The notes below the pieces were generated by a model. That model saw only the letters and a program-made list of their open reading frames with translations. It had not been told where the DNA came from and ran no database searches. From the NCBI RefSeq assembly GCF_051962475.1, contig NZ_JBQCCF010000020.1, forward strand, positions 95,622-159,621: a DNA stretch of 64,000 nt. The letters run 5' to 3'. Numbering within the stretch: position 1 is the first letter of the stretch; each line of letters opens with the position of its first letter. Of the stretch, positions 6,994 through 15,739 are shown one piece after another. Both the position numbers and the translations under genes were made by a program. The DNA comes from Dyella_A sp051962475. GTDB lineage: Bacteria; Pseudomonadota; Gammaproteobacteria; Xanthomonadales; Rhodanobacteraceae.

Positions 6994-8730
6994 GTGCCCA
7001 GTCTCCGCTTTCTCCGTCACGCCTTGCTGCCGGCGTCGATCGTCGCCCTCGGCCTGGCGTCCGCCGCTTCGGCCCAGGTCGGTGCCACGTCCGACCACCG
7101 CGGCGTTCCTCCGCCGCATCACTTCCCCTGGCCCTCGGGTTCGCCGCAGGATCGCCTGCCGACCGCCACGCCGATCAAGCACCTGGTGGTGATCTTCGGT
7201 GAGAACCGCTCGTTCGATCACTACTTCGGCACCTACCCGGTGGCGGCCAATCCGGCCGGCGAGCCGGCGTTCCACGCCCGCCCGTGGACGCCGCCGGTGG
7301 ATGGCCTGGACCGCCAGTTGCTGACGCGCAATCCGAACAAGCTCAATCCGCTCAACGGCGAGAACGCGGTCAATCCGTTCCGCTTGGACCGCACCCAGGC
7401 CAACACCGAAGGCCAGAACCACAACTACACGCCCGAGCAGCTGGCCTACGACAACGGCAAGGCCGACCTTTTCCCGCACTACACCGGCAACAACACCGTC
7501 TCCAGCACCGGCACTTTCGGCGCTCATGGCCTGGTGATGGGTTACTACGACGGCAACACCGTCACCGCACTGTGGAACTACGCCCAGCACTTTGCGATGG
7601 ACGACAACGCCTACACCGACACCTACGGGCCGTCGACGCCGGGCGCGATCGCGGTGGTCTCGGGCACCAACAACGGCGCGCAGATCGTGCTGGGCAAGGG
7701 CGCCACCATCGCCGACGGCCTCGGCGGGCTCAGCCTGGTCGGCGACACCGATCCGGCGTACGACGTGTGCTCGTCGACCGCCAACACGCTGATGATGAGC
7801 TCGAAGAACATCGGCGATCTGCTCAACGCTCGCCACGTCACCTGGGGCGGCTTCATGGGCGGCTTCGATCTCACTGCGACGAACGACAACGGCAGCACCG
7901 GTTGCAAGCGCAGCACCTATTCCAGCGTGCTGGCCGGCAGCAAGACCGACTACATCCCGCATCACAACTGGTTCCAGTACTACGCCTCCACCGCCAACCC
8001 GACCCACGAGCGGCCGACCTCGCTGACGCAGATCGGTTACACCGACGACAAGGATGCCACCGACGCGCCGGTGCACCACGAGTACGACCTCAACGACTTC
8101 TTCGCGGCGGTGTCGGCGGGCAACTACCCGTCGGTGAGCTACCTGAAGATGCCGGCGGTCGGCGACGCGCATCCGGGCAACTCCGATCCGCTGGACGAGC
8201 AGGCGTACGTCGTGAAGGTGGTGAACTTCCTGATGCAGCAGCCGGATTGGAAGAGCACGGCGATCGTCATCACCTACGACGACTCCGACGGCTGGTACGA
8301 CCATCGCTATGCCGCGCCGACCACCGCGTCGTTCGACGGTGTCACGCCGGAGGGCGCGGTCACCGGTGCCGACCAGGTCAACGGCCCGGGCGTGTGCAAC
8401 GCGCCGGGGGCAAAGCCGGGGATCGGCGTGAACGGCGGGCGGGTCAACGGCCGCTGCGGCCCGGGCACGCGCATCCCGTTCCTGGTGATCTCGCCGTACG
8501 CGCGCGAGAACTACGTCAGCGACGAGCGCCTCACGCAGTCTTCGGTGGTGCGCTTCATCGAGGACAACTGGCTGTACGGCGAGCGCATCGGCCAGGGTTC
8601 GAACGACGCCAGCGCGGGCAGCATGATGAGCCTGTTCGATTTCGGCCGGCGCTTCGATCCGGCCCCGCGCCTGTTCCTCGATCCGGACCAGGGCACGCCG
8701 GTGGGGCACCCGCACCCCTGGCATTCCTGA
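6994..8730 (+). CDS. exported phosphoesterase (acid phosphatase/phospholipase C superfamily)
   Basis: A 578-residue protein of the phosphoesterase family (PF04185 type). A signal peptide (about residues 1-28, ending ASAAS-AQ) directs it to the periplasm or outside. The metal/phospho-site motif IFGENRSFDHYFGTYP starts near residue 67 with Glu70-Asn71; further sites are in DDNAYTDTYGPSTPG and VITYDDSDGWYDH, and RIPFLVISPYAREN is the typical closing block. It starts at GTG 6994 with AGGAG at 6982-6986. It resembles AcpA/phospholipase C enzymes, but the substrate is open. A MauG-type peroxidase gene follows on the same strand. Confidence 0.9.
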   Translation: MPSLRFLRHALLPASIVALGLASAASAQVGATSDHRGVPPPHHFPWPSGSPQDRLPTATPIKHLVVIFGENRSFDHYFGTYPVAANPAGEPAFHARPWTPPVDGLDRQLLTRNPNKLNPLNGENAVNPFRLDRTQANTEGQNHNYTPEQLAYDNGKADLFPHYTGNNTVSSTGTFGAHGLVMGYYDGNTVTALWNYAQHFAMDDNAYTDTYGPSTPGAIAVVSGTNNGAQIVLGKGATIADGLGGLSLVGDTDPAYDVCSSTANTLMMSSKNIGDLLNARHVTWGGFMGGFDLTATNDNGSTGCKRSTYSSVLAGSKTDYIPHHNWFQYYASTANPTHERPTSLTQIGYTDDKDATDAPVHHEYDLNDFFAAVSAGNYPSVSYLKMPAVGDAHPGNSDPLDEQAYVVKVVNFLMQQPDWKSTAIVITYDDSDGWYDHRYAAPTTASFDGVTPEGAVTGADQVNGPGVCNAPGAKPGIGVNGGRVNGRCGPGTRIPFLVISPYARENYVSDERLTQSSVVRFIEDNWLYGERIGQGSNDASAGSMMSLFDFGRRFDPAPRLFLDPDQGTPVGHPHPWHS

Positions 8731-8736
8731 GGGATC

Positions 8737-8808
8737 GACCGGCCGCGTGAACGCGGTCGGTCATCCAGCCATGACGTGTTCCGCCCCGCGCACGGATGCG
8801 GGGCGGAA
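8737..8808. terminator. two consecutive hairpins between phosphoesterase and peroxidase genes
   Basis: The first hairpin, 8737-8762, pairs GACCGGCCGCG with CGCGGTCGGTC around TGAA with one mismatch. The second, 8779-8808, is a perfect 11-bp stem TTCCGCCCCGC/GCGGGGCGGAA with an 8-nt loop. Neither has a T-tract, so they may be weak terminators or RNA processing/stability elements between two co-oriented genes. Confidence 0.45.
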
Positions 8809-8874
8809 CGGTGCTACCACGGCAACGCAGGCCGCCCGGAGGATCGGGCGGCGGCGTGCAGGAGCGAGGTGCTC

Positions 8875-10293
8875 ATGTCTTTCCAAACCCCGCCGTCGCG
8901 CCGGCGACGGCGCCTGCCCGGGGCCGTGCTGAGCGTTGTCTGCATTGCCAGCGCGCTCGGCGGAGGCCTGCTGGTGCAGCGGACGGCGCGTGCCGGTGCC
9001 GACGCCGGCGGCATCAATCCCCATCCGGTGCAGCTACGGCTGCCGCCGGTCGCGCCGCTCAGCGCCGTGGCCCGGCTGGGCAAGGCGCTGTTCTTCGACC
9101 CGATGCTGTCGGGCTCCGGTCGGCAGTCGTGCGCGTCGTGCCACAGCCCGGCGTTCGGCTACAACCCACCCAATGCGCTCATCGTGCAACCCGGTGGCGC
9201 GCACCTGCAGCAGGCCGGCTTTCGGCCGCCGCCGTCGCTGGCGTACCTGTATCGGCAGCCGCCTTTCAGCATCGGGCCGGACGTCGGCGACGTCGACGTG
9301 CCGGTCGATCTCAACGCCGTGGCTGCCGCGGTGCGCAGCCAGCGCCGGGCGAGCAAGGCCGCCGGCGTGACGCCGCGGCAGGCGCCGATGGTGGGGCAGG
9401 GCGGCCTGTTCTGGGATGGTCGGGCCGATTCGCTGCAGCGGCAGGCGATCCTGCCGATGCTGAGTCCGGTGGAGATGGCCAATACCAGCGTCGCCGCGGT
9501 GGCGACCAAACTTGCGCACAGCCGGTACCGGCCGTCGTTCGTGCAGCTGTTCGGCGACGGCGTCGTGGACGATCCGGCACAGCTGGTTGACGAGGCGATG
9601 TTCGCGATCGGCCGATTCGAGATCGAGGATCCCTCATTCCACCTTTTCACCAGCAAGTACGACGCCTGGTTGCAGGGCAGGGCGCGGCTCACGCCAGCCG
9701 AGCAGCGCGGCCTGACCTTGTTCAACGATCCGCACAAGGGCAACTGCGCCGCCTGCCATTTGAGCCGACCGACCCGTGACGGTTTGCCACCGCTGTTCAC
9801 CGACGCGCAGTACGAGGCGCTCGGAGTGCCGCGCAATACGGCGCTGGCGGCAAACCGGGATCCGCAGTTCTACGACATGGGCCTGTGCGGCCCGTTCCGT
9901 AGGGATCTCGCGAAGCAGACGCAATACTGCGGGATGTTTCTCACGCCGACGCTGCGCAACGTGGACCGCCGCCGGGTTTTCTTCCACAACGGCGTCTACC
10001 GCACGCTCAAGCAGGTGCTGGACTTCTACAACCTGCGCGCCGTGGCACCGCAGAAAATCTACCCGCGCGGCGCGGACGGCGCGCCGGCGATCGACAACGA
10101 CCTGCCGGCGGCGTATCACGCCAACATCGACACCGCCGATGCGCCGTTCGACCGCCACGTCGGGGAATCACCGCCGCTGAGCGATCGCGACGTCGACGAC
10201 ATCATTGCCTTCCTGCATACGCTGGATGACGGCTACTCGTCGAGGACGCCGCTCGTCGAAGCACGAGTACATCTCCCACCGGTGGGCAGGTAG
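8875..10293 (+). CDS. MauG/cytochrome c peroxidase-type dihaem protein
   Basis: A 472-residue exported dihaem protein. An Arg-rich n-region and hydrophobic segment (about residues 9-40) form a signal peptide or anchor. Two CxxCH haem sites are Cys86-His90 (CASCH) and Cys291-His295 (CAACH), spaced as in bacterial di-haem cytochrome c peroxidases and MauG. APMVGQGGLFWDGRADSL is the conserved domain-1 segment, and LRNVDRRRVFFHNGVYRTL lies where the family has its distal region. It should reduce peroxide or oxidise a protein partner in the periplasm. ATG 8875 is chosen because the signal peptide follows directly. It lies 144 bp after the phosphoesterase gene on the same strand. Confidence 0.9.
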   Translation: MSFQTPPSRRRRRLPGAVLSVVCIASALGGGLLVQRTARAGADAGGINPHPVQLRLPPVAPLSAVARLGKALFFDPMLSGSGRQSCASCHSPAFGYNPPNALIVQPGGAHLQQAGFRPPPSLAYLYRQPPFSIGPDVGDVDVPVDLNAVAAAVRSQRRASKAAGVTPRQAPMVGQGGLFWDGRADSLQRQAILPMLSPVEMANTSVAAVATKLAHSRYRPSFVQLFGDGVVDDPAQLVDEAMFAIGRFEIEDPSFHLFTSKYDAWLQGRARLTPAEQRGLTLFNDPHKGNCAACHLSRPTRDGLPPLFTDAQYEALGVPRNTALAANRDPQFYDMGLCGPFRRDLAKQTQYCGMFLTPTLRNVDRRRVFFHNGVYRTLKQVLDFYNLRAVAPQKIYPRGADGAPAIDNDLPAAYHANIDTADAPFDRHVGESPPLSDRDVDDIIAFLHTLDDGYSSRTPLVEARVHLPPVGR

Positions 10294-10461
10294 TCGAGAC
10301 GGCTTTTGCGGAGTTGGTGGGTGCGGGGCGATCCCGCTGATCGATGGGCCAGGTTTACCGAGGCGCGTGGCCTGGAAAGCTGGGCGGTCGTCGAGGCGGT
10401 TGCCCGATGTCGGTTGGCGTTGCAGCTGTTTCGCGCAGGCGCGCGAGCCCCCTATTTGAAG

Positions 10462-10502
10462 ATCCCGGCCCGCGCGGAGCGATGGCACCGCGAGGCCGGG
10501 AT
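10462..10502 (-). terminator. hairpin terminator after the OmpA-like gene
   Basis: ATCCCGGCC at 10462-10470 pairs perfectly with GGCCGGGAT at 10494-10502, and an inner CGCGG/CCGCG stem surrounds a 10-nt loop. It lies just beyond the leftward stop at 10515 and could also stop rightward transcription from the peroxidase gene. There is no strong T-tract. Confidence 0.5.
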
Positions 10503-10514
10503 GCAGAGTGCTTG

Positions 10515-11123
10515 TCAGGTGGTTGGGGTGCCGGCGGTGGTGGCGTTGCCGGCGAAGTCGACCACGAGAGTCACTCGACGGTTGGATGAGCCGGCGTCGC
10601 GCACCTGGCCTTTCTCCACCTGGCGATTGCTGGCTTCGCCGTAGCTGACGGCGCGGATCTTGTCGGCGTTCAGGCCGCCGGTGCTGACGAGGTAGTCGCG
10701 TACGGCCTCGGCGCGCTTGAGGCCCAGGCGCTTGTTGTAGCTGGGCGAGCCAGCCGGGTCGGTAAAGCCTTCCACCGTGATCACCGCGTCGGAGCGATGC
10801 TGGCTGATGACCTTGGCGAAATCGTCGAGCAGCGGTTTGTCTTCGTCGCGCAGCGTGGCGTCGCCGAAGGCGAAGTGCGCGGCCGTGTCGACGTTGATGC
10901 GCCCCTGCATGGCGGTGATCTGCGCGTCGTACTTGGCAAAGCGCTGCTGCATGTCCTGGGTGAGCGCATCGATCTGTTGCTGCTGCTTCTGATCGTTGGC
11001 GCGCAGTTCGCTGATGGCGGCGTCGTAATCGGCCTTCTTCACGTACTGGGAACATCCACCCAGCGCGAACCCCATCAAGCTCAGGGGAAGCAGTGCAAGG
11101 CGTGCGGCTTTCAGATTCTTCAT
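10515..11123 (-). CDS. OmpA-family peptidoglycan-associated lipoprotein
   Basis: A 202-residue lipoprotein. Signal sequence with lipobox LGGC places the acylated Cys at residue 24. A helical/coiled segment rich in Gln and Asp follows (about 30-75), then a C-terminal OmpA/Pal peptidoglycan-binding domain (about 90-190) with VEGFTDPAGSPSYNKRLGLK and ending in SNRRVTLVV. It should anchor the outer membrane to the cell wall. ATG 11123 has AGGAG seven bases upstream; the longer reading frame has no better start. It resembles YiaD/Pal proteins but has a longer linker. Confidence 0.9.
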   Translation of the reverse strand: MKNLKAARLALLPLSLMGFALGGCSQYVKKADYDAAISELRANDQKQQQQIDALTQDMQQRFAKYDAQITAMQGRINVDTAAHFAFGDATLRDEDKPLLDDFAKVISQHRSDAVITVEGFTDPAGSPSYNKRLGLKRAEAVRDYLVSTGGLNADKIRAVSYGEASNRQVEKGQVRDAGSSNRRVTLVVDFAGNATTAGTPTT

Positions 11124-11459
11124 GGTGGTCTCCTGGTACTTCGGGCCCGTAGCGAAAGGTGTCATCGCGTACTTCAGGCCATGCCCATGCCGCCTGCATC
11201 GTCCCCCGCGCGCGCAGGTGCCGGCTTTTCAGGCTACCCCGCAGCGACGCGACTGGAATGAACCGCAGTCAACCGTGAAGGCAACGTTGCGTCGCATGTC
11301 CGTGTGCGGCGGATCGGGGCAGCGACATCGATCGGGTGCGAGGCGCCGGGCGGGAGCGGGCAGTGTCCGTCGATGCCGCCGCGACGTTATGCTCGGGAAC
11401 CTCCGGGCGCCGCAGGCGTCGATGGAAGATTCCTGTTCCCTATCAATGGATGGCTCACC
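11124..11459. other. 336-bp divergent intergenic region
   Basis: This interval separates the leftward OmpA-like gene from the rightward OmpH-like gene and must hold both promoters. I see no RNA gene, long repeat or conserved reading frame in it. Apparent open frames here are extensions of those two genes or shadows with unnatural composition. Confidence 0.4.
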
Positions 11460-12071
11460 ATGACCGTTTCCCGTTCCCTGCTTGCTGCTTCCTTCATCAC
11501 GGCCCTTGGACTGTCCGTGCTGCCGGCCACGCCAGCGCGCGCCGCCGATGAGCTGGGCGGTAATCCCGTGCCGGGCCTGTGCATGCTCTCGCGCGAGGCG
11601 GTGTTCGCCCAGTCCAAGGTCGGGCAGGCCGCCACGCAGCGCCTCAACCAGTTGGCGACGCAGGCCCGCAATCAGCTGGCCGGCGAGCGCACGCCGCTGG
11701 ATACCGACATCCAGAATTTCCAGAAGAACGCCCCGAAGCTCAGCGAAGACCAGCGCAAGCAGCAGGGTGGCGCGCTGCAGCAGCGCATGCAGGCCTTCCA
11801 GGGCAAGGCGGGCGAGCTCAGCGAACGTATCCGGCTCACCCAGGCCAAGGCGATGGAGCGCATCGGCCAGGAGGCGCAGCCGCTGGTGGCGTCCAGCTAC
11901 AAGAGCCACCGCTGCGGCCTGCTGCTGAATCGCGACGCAGTACTCGGTGGCAACGTGAGCAACGATCTCACCGCCGATGTGGTGAAGGGTCTGGACGCGA
12001 AGATCTCCACCATCTCGTTCAACCTCGAGCCGCTGCCCAGCGGCAACGGCGCCAACGGCCAGGGCCAGTGA
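11460..12071 (+). CDS. Skp/OmpH-like periplasmic protein
   Basis: A 203-residue exported protein with a signal peptide (about 1-29, cleaved after ARA). The mature part begins with a short strand and VFAQSKVGQAATQRL, then has a long Gln/Lys/Glu-rich helical stretch (about 55-145), the pattern of Skp/OmpH chaperones. The C-terminal part (NRDAVLGGNVSNDLTADVVK) closes the body domain. Typical Skp is about 165 residues, so this is a longer relative. The start ATG has a weak ribosome site. It is not next to bamA or lpxD, so it is not the canonical skp locus. Confidence 0.75.
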   Translation: MTVSRSLLAASFITALGLSVLPATPARAADELGGNPVPGLCMLSREAVFAQSKVGQAATQRLNQLATQARNQLAGERTPLDTDIQNFQKNAPKLSEDQRKQQGGALQQRMQAFQGKAGELSERIRLTQAKAMERIGQEAQPLVASSYKSHRCGLLLNRDAVLGGNVSNDLTADVVKGLDAKISTISFNLEPLPSGNGANGQGQ

Positions 12072-12088
12072 GCTAGCTGGCAACGACG

Positions 12089-12112
12089 GCCGGGCGCCGC
12101 AACGCGCCCGGC
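12089..12112 (+). terminator. hairpin after the OmpH-like gene
   Basis: A perfect 9-bp stem GCCGGGCGC/GCGCCCGGC with a 6-nt loop begins 17 bp after the stop codon. No T-tract follows. Confidence 0.5.
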
Positions 12113-12121
12113 GCGGAGCCC

Positions 12122-12814
12122 ATGACGAGGGGAGGGACTCACTTGGACAGCGCCTCGCCATCGACGCCGGCACCGTCGCTGCGACAGGGCGCGATGGTCC
12201 TGGTCGGCACCGCGGCAGTGTTGATCGTGCCGCATCTGGGCGTGCCGATGTTCCTCTATCCATGGCTGGGGCTTGGCCTGTGCGCGGCCATGCTGCGGCT
12301 GCAGCGGCTGCGGTTCGCCGATACGGGTTTTCGCTGGCAGGGCTTCCGGGCCGTGCCGTTGCTGATCGGCGCGGTGCTCGGCCTGGCCTACGCGGCCATC
12401 AATGTCCAGCTGATCGGCCCGCTGCTCGCCCACGTGCTGGGCGAGCGCCCGGACCTGAGCGACTTTGCCTTCGTGCGCGCGCATCTCTCCGGTTACGTGC
12501 TGGCCCTGGTGCTGGCATGGGTGATCGGTGGGTTCTACGAGGAGCTGGTGTTCCGCGGGTTTCTCCACACGATGCTGATGCGGCATCTGCCGCGCGTACC
12601 CACGCGCCCGGCATGGGCCGTCGCACTGACCGCACTGGTCTTTGCCGCGTATCACCTGCAGCTTGGCGCGTTCGGCGTGGCCAATGCGCTGGTGTTCGCA
12701 CTCTTCGCTGCAGCCGTGCGGCAGCGCTGGTCGCGGAACCTGTGGGTGGTGATCAGCTTCCACGCCTGCGCCGACATGACGGCCTTTACGCTGATGCGCT
12801 GGGGTTACCTGTAG
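12122..12814 (+). CDS. CPBP family intramembrane metalloprotease (CAAX-type)
   Basis: A 230-residue multi-spanning membrane protein with about six hydrophobic segments. Motif 1 is EELVFRG (EExxxR), motif 2 has His in FAAYHL and motif 3 has His in VISFHACAD, all needed for the Rce1-like glutamic/metallo-protease site. Bacterial members process peptides or protect against bacteriocins, but the target is unknown. ATG 12122 has GGAG only three bases upstream; TTG 12143 has a better-spaced GGAGGGA, so the protein may be seven residues shorter. Confidence 0.88.
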   Translation: MTRGGTHLDSASPSTPAPSLRQGAMVLVGTAAVLIVPHLGVPMFLYPWLGLGLCAAMLRLQRLRFADTGFRWQGFRAVPLLIGAVLGLAYAAINVQLIGPLLAHVLGERPDLSDFAFVRAHLSGYVLALVLAWVIGGFYEELVFRGFLHTMLMRHLPRVPTRPAWAVALTALVFAAYHLQLGAFGVANALVFALFAAAVRQRWSRNLWVVISFHACADMTAFTLMRWGYL

Positions 12815-12842
12815 GCGTCCGTGTCGTGCGCCGGCGCGCGGT

Positions 12843-13355
12843 TCAGTCGCGTCGGGCGGGCTTGGCCGCCGGCATCAGCGCGAACAGCACCTCGTTCGCC
12901 GGCACCGCCGAGGCGGTGGCGATGTCGCTCGGTGTATCGCGGGTGGAGCTTGCCTTGTAGCCGCGGGTCTGCAGCTGCTTGAGCAGATCCTGCGGCGGGA
13001 CCTTGAGGATCGGCGCCAGATCCTCCAGCGTCGCTCGTGTCATCAGCGCGAGCGTCTGGAACGCCGGATTGCCGGCGCGGCCCTTGCCCGCGGTGAAGGC
13101 GAACGGCACCGCCACCACCAGCGACAGCGCCAGCGGAATCATCAGCGTGCGGCGCTTGGCGTAGGCCAGCAAGGGCTTCCAGTTCTTCACCATATGCAGC
13201 GCGAACGGCGCCAGCAGCAGCATGCTCAGCCATTCGTGCATGCGGTGGAACGTGGCCGAGGACCAATGGAAGAACAGCGCCACGCCCGAGACGGCGGAGA
13301 CGGCGAACAGGCCGGCGGTGAGCGGTGTGCCGTAGCGGTGCATGAAGTGCTTCAA
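12843..13355 (-). CDS. DUF4405-type membrane protein, probably Fur-regulated
   Basis: A 170-residue protein with three hydrophobic segments in the first 85 residues and conserved His residues (MHRYG, FHWSS, MHEWL, LHMVKNW) in the pattern of a small b-haem-binding cytochrome domain (DUF4405). The C-terminal 80 residues are soluble and end AKPARRD. It starts at TTG 13355 with AAAGGA eight bases upstream; ATG 13343 is the alternative. A Fur box lies 42 bp upstream of the start. Its role is unknown; a membrane electron-transfer function linked to iron is an inference from the His pattern and the Fur box. Confidence 0.8.
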   Translation of the reverse strand: MKHFMHRYGTPLTAGLFAVSAVSGVALFFHWSSATFHRMHEWLSMLLLAPFALHMVKNWKPLLAYAKRRTLMIPLALSLVVAVPFAFTAGKGRAGNPAFQTLALMTRATLEDLAPILKVPPQDLLKQLQTRGYKASSTRDTPSDIATASAVPANEVLFALMPAAKPARRD

Positions 13356-13396
13356 CGCGAAAATCCTTTGCTGGCGAGTGCGGCAAGGCGCCTAGC

Positions 13397-13417
13397 AAAT
13401 GATAGTTATTCGCATTT
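13397..13417. promoter_or_regulatory. predicted Fur box
   Basis: The 21-bp site begins AAATGATA and ends CGCATTT. It matches the 21-bp inverted-repeat form of the Fur consensus (AAATGAGAAT-N-ATTCTCATTT) at 17 of 20 defined positions. It sits between the divergent DUF4405 and M14 peptidase genes, 42 bp from the DUF4405 start and about 90 bp from the peptidase start, and is very A/T-rich for this genome. Confidence 0.7.
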
Positions 13418-13505
13418 AAATCGGCAAGACGGCATGGCACGCGTCGCGGCGACTGCCCGCCAGGCCGGTGCTACAGTCAAGGACTTTCGCCCGGAGTATC
13501 TGCCC

Positions 13506-14429
13506 ATGAGCGCCATCTCGACCGCCTACCCGATCGGCACGCCCGGCGTGGCCTGGGGCCCCGCCGAAGTGTCCGCCTGGCGCGCCCGGCAGATCCGTCA
13601 GCGCAGCTACGCCGACGACGTGCTGGCGGTGATCGAGCGCTTGCGCAGTCGGTTCGACGTGAGCGAATACGGTCAGCTCGACTACGCCGCAGAACATTTC
13701 GCGCTGCACGTCGTGCGCAGCCGCGACTGGCGCGCCGAACTGCCCATTGCGGTGATCACCGGCGGCGTGCACGGCTACGAAACCAGCGGCGTGCACGGCG
13801 CGCTGCAGTTCCTCCAGCACGAGGCCGCGCGTTACGCCGGGCGGGCCAACCTGCTGGTGGTGCCGTGCGTGAGCCCGTGGGCGTACGAGCGCATCCACCG
13901 CTGGAACCCCGACGCGATCGATCCCAACCGTTCTTTCCGTGCCGACAGCTCGTCGGGCGAATCGGCTGCGCTGTGGAAGCTGCTGGCGCCATATCGCGAC
14001 AGCGCCCGGCTGCACATCGACCTGCACGAGACCACCGACAGCGACGAGTCGGAATTCCGCCCGGCGCTGGCCGCCCGCGACGGCGTGGCGTACGAGCCGG
14101 GCGAGATCCCCGATGGCTTCTACCTGGTGGACGACACCGAGAACCCGCAGCCTGAGTTCCAGCAGGCGATCATCGAGGCGGTGGCGAAGGTGACCCACAT
14201 CGCGCCCGCCGACGCCAAGGGCGAGATCATCGGCTCGCCGGTAGTCGGCCCCGGTGTGATCCAGTATCCGCTGAAGAAACTCGGCCTGTGCGCGGGCATT
14301 ACCCACGCGCGCTACACCAGTACTACCGAGGTCTACCCCGACAGCCCGCGCGCCACCCCTGCGCAATGCAACGACGCCCAGGTGGCGGCGGTGTGCGCGG
14401 CGATCGACTTCGCCCTGGCAGCGGGCTGA
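13506..14429 (+). CDS. M14 family zinc metallocarboxypeptidase
   Basis: A 307-residue cytosolic protein of the M14 peptidase/succinylglutamate-desuccinylase-like fold. Zinc ligands are His89 and Glu92 in GGVHGYETSG, and a later His in RLHIDLHETTDSDESE (His170/His174). DPNRSF supplies the substrate-binding Arg typical of the family. It has no signal peptide, so it probably trims peptides or small acyl-amino acids inside the cell. ATG 13506 has GGAG at 13492-13495; TACAGT at about 13471 is a plausible -10 element. Confidence 0.85.
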   Translation: MSAISTAYPIGTPGVAWGPAEVSAWRARQIRQRSYADDVLAVIERLRSRFDVSEYGQLDYAAEHFALHVVRSRDWRAELPIAVITGGVHGYETSGVHGALQFLQHEAARYAGRANLLVVPCVSPWAYERIHRWNPDAIDPNRSFRADSSSGESAALWKLLAPYRDSARLHIDLHETTDSDESEFRPALAARDGVAYEPGEIPDGFYLVDDTENPQPEFQQAIIEAVAKVTHIAPADAKGEIIGSPVVGPGVIQYPLKKLGLCAGITHARYTSTTEVYPDSPRATPAQCNDAQVAAVCAAIDFALAAG

Positions 14430-14787
14430 CCGAGCAGTGTTATCCATGATGCCGCCAGGCCGTCGCGATGCGGACCGAGCGCGGCGGGCTGGTCGGCGGC
14501 GATGAGCGTCTGACTGCCGCGCCAGTCCGCTGCTGGTCGCGCTGTGTCGATCGCCAGCATCAGCCGCGCCATCGTGGTCCTGCTGGCGCGGCGTGACATT
14601 GTGGCGCGCGAGCGGAATCCGGACTGGAAGCGCCGGGTGCAGCATCGGGTGGACGATCTGGAGTAGCCGGTGCGCTCCGGGGTGCCGCTGCGGTACGTGC
14701 CGGAGGTCATTCGCACCGGCGGCACATGGCGCGGCCCGCCCTCCGGCGTAAGCTCCTGCGCCACGACGGGTGCCCTGGGGAGCGGCC
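14430..14787 (+). other. 358-bp gap with a possible gene remnant
   Basis: No intact gene is seen. A 40-codon frame from GTG 14545 to the TAG at 14663-14665 encodes an amphipathic stretch ending RNPDWKRRVQHRVDDLE, but an in-frame stop just upstream and the lack of a ribosome site suggest a decayed gene or chance. The last 100 bases hold the promoter and GGGGAG ribosome site of the cytochrome gene. Confidence 0.35.
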
Positions 14788-15684
14788 ATGCGTACGACGA
14801 TGAAACGGCTCGGCCGCCTGGCGGCCGGCGTAGTGATGCTGCTCGTGGCCGCGCTGGCCACGGTGTATGCGATGAGCGAATGGCGCATGCGCCGCGTGTG
14901 GGACGTGCAGGCCAGCGTACCGGTGGTGCCGAGCGATGCGACGGCGGTCGCCCGCGGCGACCACCTGGCCACCATTCGCGGATGCAAGGGCTGCCACGGG
15001 CCGGACCTCGGCGGCGCCACCTTCATCGACGCTCCGGTGATGGCGCGGCTGTCCGGCGCCAACCTCACCTCGGGGCGGGGCGGGATCGCGCGCAGCGACC
15101 TCGACCGGGTGCGCGCGATCCGTCACGGCGTGGCGCCCAACGGTCGCTCGCTGTTGTTCATGCCCTCGCAGGAGTTCAACGCTCTGAGCGAGGGTGACAT
15201 GGGCGATCTGCTCGCTTATCTGCACAGCGTGCCGGCGGTGGATCGCACGCTGCCGCCGAACCGGGTTGGCCCACTGGGGCGTGCGCTGTTCCTGGCCGGC
15301 AAGGTGCCCCTGCTGCCGGCCGAAGTGGTCGATCACCAGGCCCGGCCGGCGCAGCCGAGCCCCGGCACCACGCCGGCGTACGGCGCCTACCTCGCCAGCT
15401 CATGCAAAGGCTGCCACGGTGCGGGGCTGTCCGGCGGCCACATCCCCGGCACGCCGCCGAACTGGCCCGATGCCGCCAACCTCACGCCGCATGCCAGCGG
15501 TCTGGCTGGCTGGGGCGAAGCCGACCTGCGTCGCGCGCTGCGCGAGGGCATCTCCAAGGACGGCCGCAGGCTCAAGACCGATTTCATGCCGGTGCGGGAA
15601 ACCCGCCACCTCAGCGACGAAGAGATCGGCGCGTTGTACGCGTATTTCCAGAGCGTGCCGGCGAAGCCGCGCGGCGGGCGGTGA
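14788..15684 (+). CDS. membrane-anchored dihaem cytochrome c
   Basis: A 298-residue protein with an N-terminal transmembrane anchor (about residues 8-30) and two cytochrome c domains. The haem sites are CKGCH at Cys66-His70 and CKGCH at Cys206-His210. Candidate distal Met ligands include Met in LLFMPSQEF (first domain) and TDFMPVRE (second). ATG 14788 follows GGGGAG at 14777-14782. It resembles the dihaem subunits that feed electrons from periplasmic dehydrogenases to terminal oxidases, but no dehydrogenase gene is adjacent. Confidence 0.9.
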   Translation: MRTTMKRLGRLAAGVVMLLVAALATVYAMSEWRMRRVWDVQASVPVVPSDATAVARGDHLATIRGCKGCHGPDLGGATFIDAPVMARLSGANLTSGRGGIARSDLDRVRAIRHGVAPNGRSLLFMPSQEFNALSEGDMGDLLAYLHSVPAVDRTLPPNRVGPLGRALFLAGKVPLLPAEVVDHQARPAQPSPGTTPAYGAYLASSCKGCHGAGLSGGHIPGTPPNWPDAANLTPHASGLAGWGEADLRRALREGISKDGRRLKTDFMPVRETRHLSDEEIGALYAYFQSVPAKPRGGR

Positions 15685-15739
15685 TCGCAGGTTCCTGCGC
15701 CGTCGCTCTGGCATGATCCGCGCACCCTTCATTGCCGGG

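Noticed and set aside
6865..8724. 619-codon open frame on the minus strand opposite the phosphoesterase gene
   Set aside because: It is an antisense shadow caused by high GC at third positions; the plus-strand frame has a signal peptide and family motifs while this one is Arg/Val/Ala/His-rich and motif-free.
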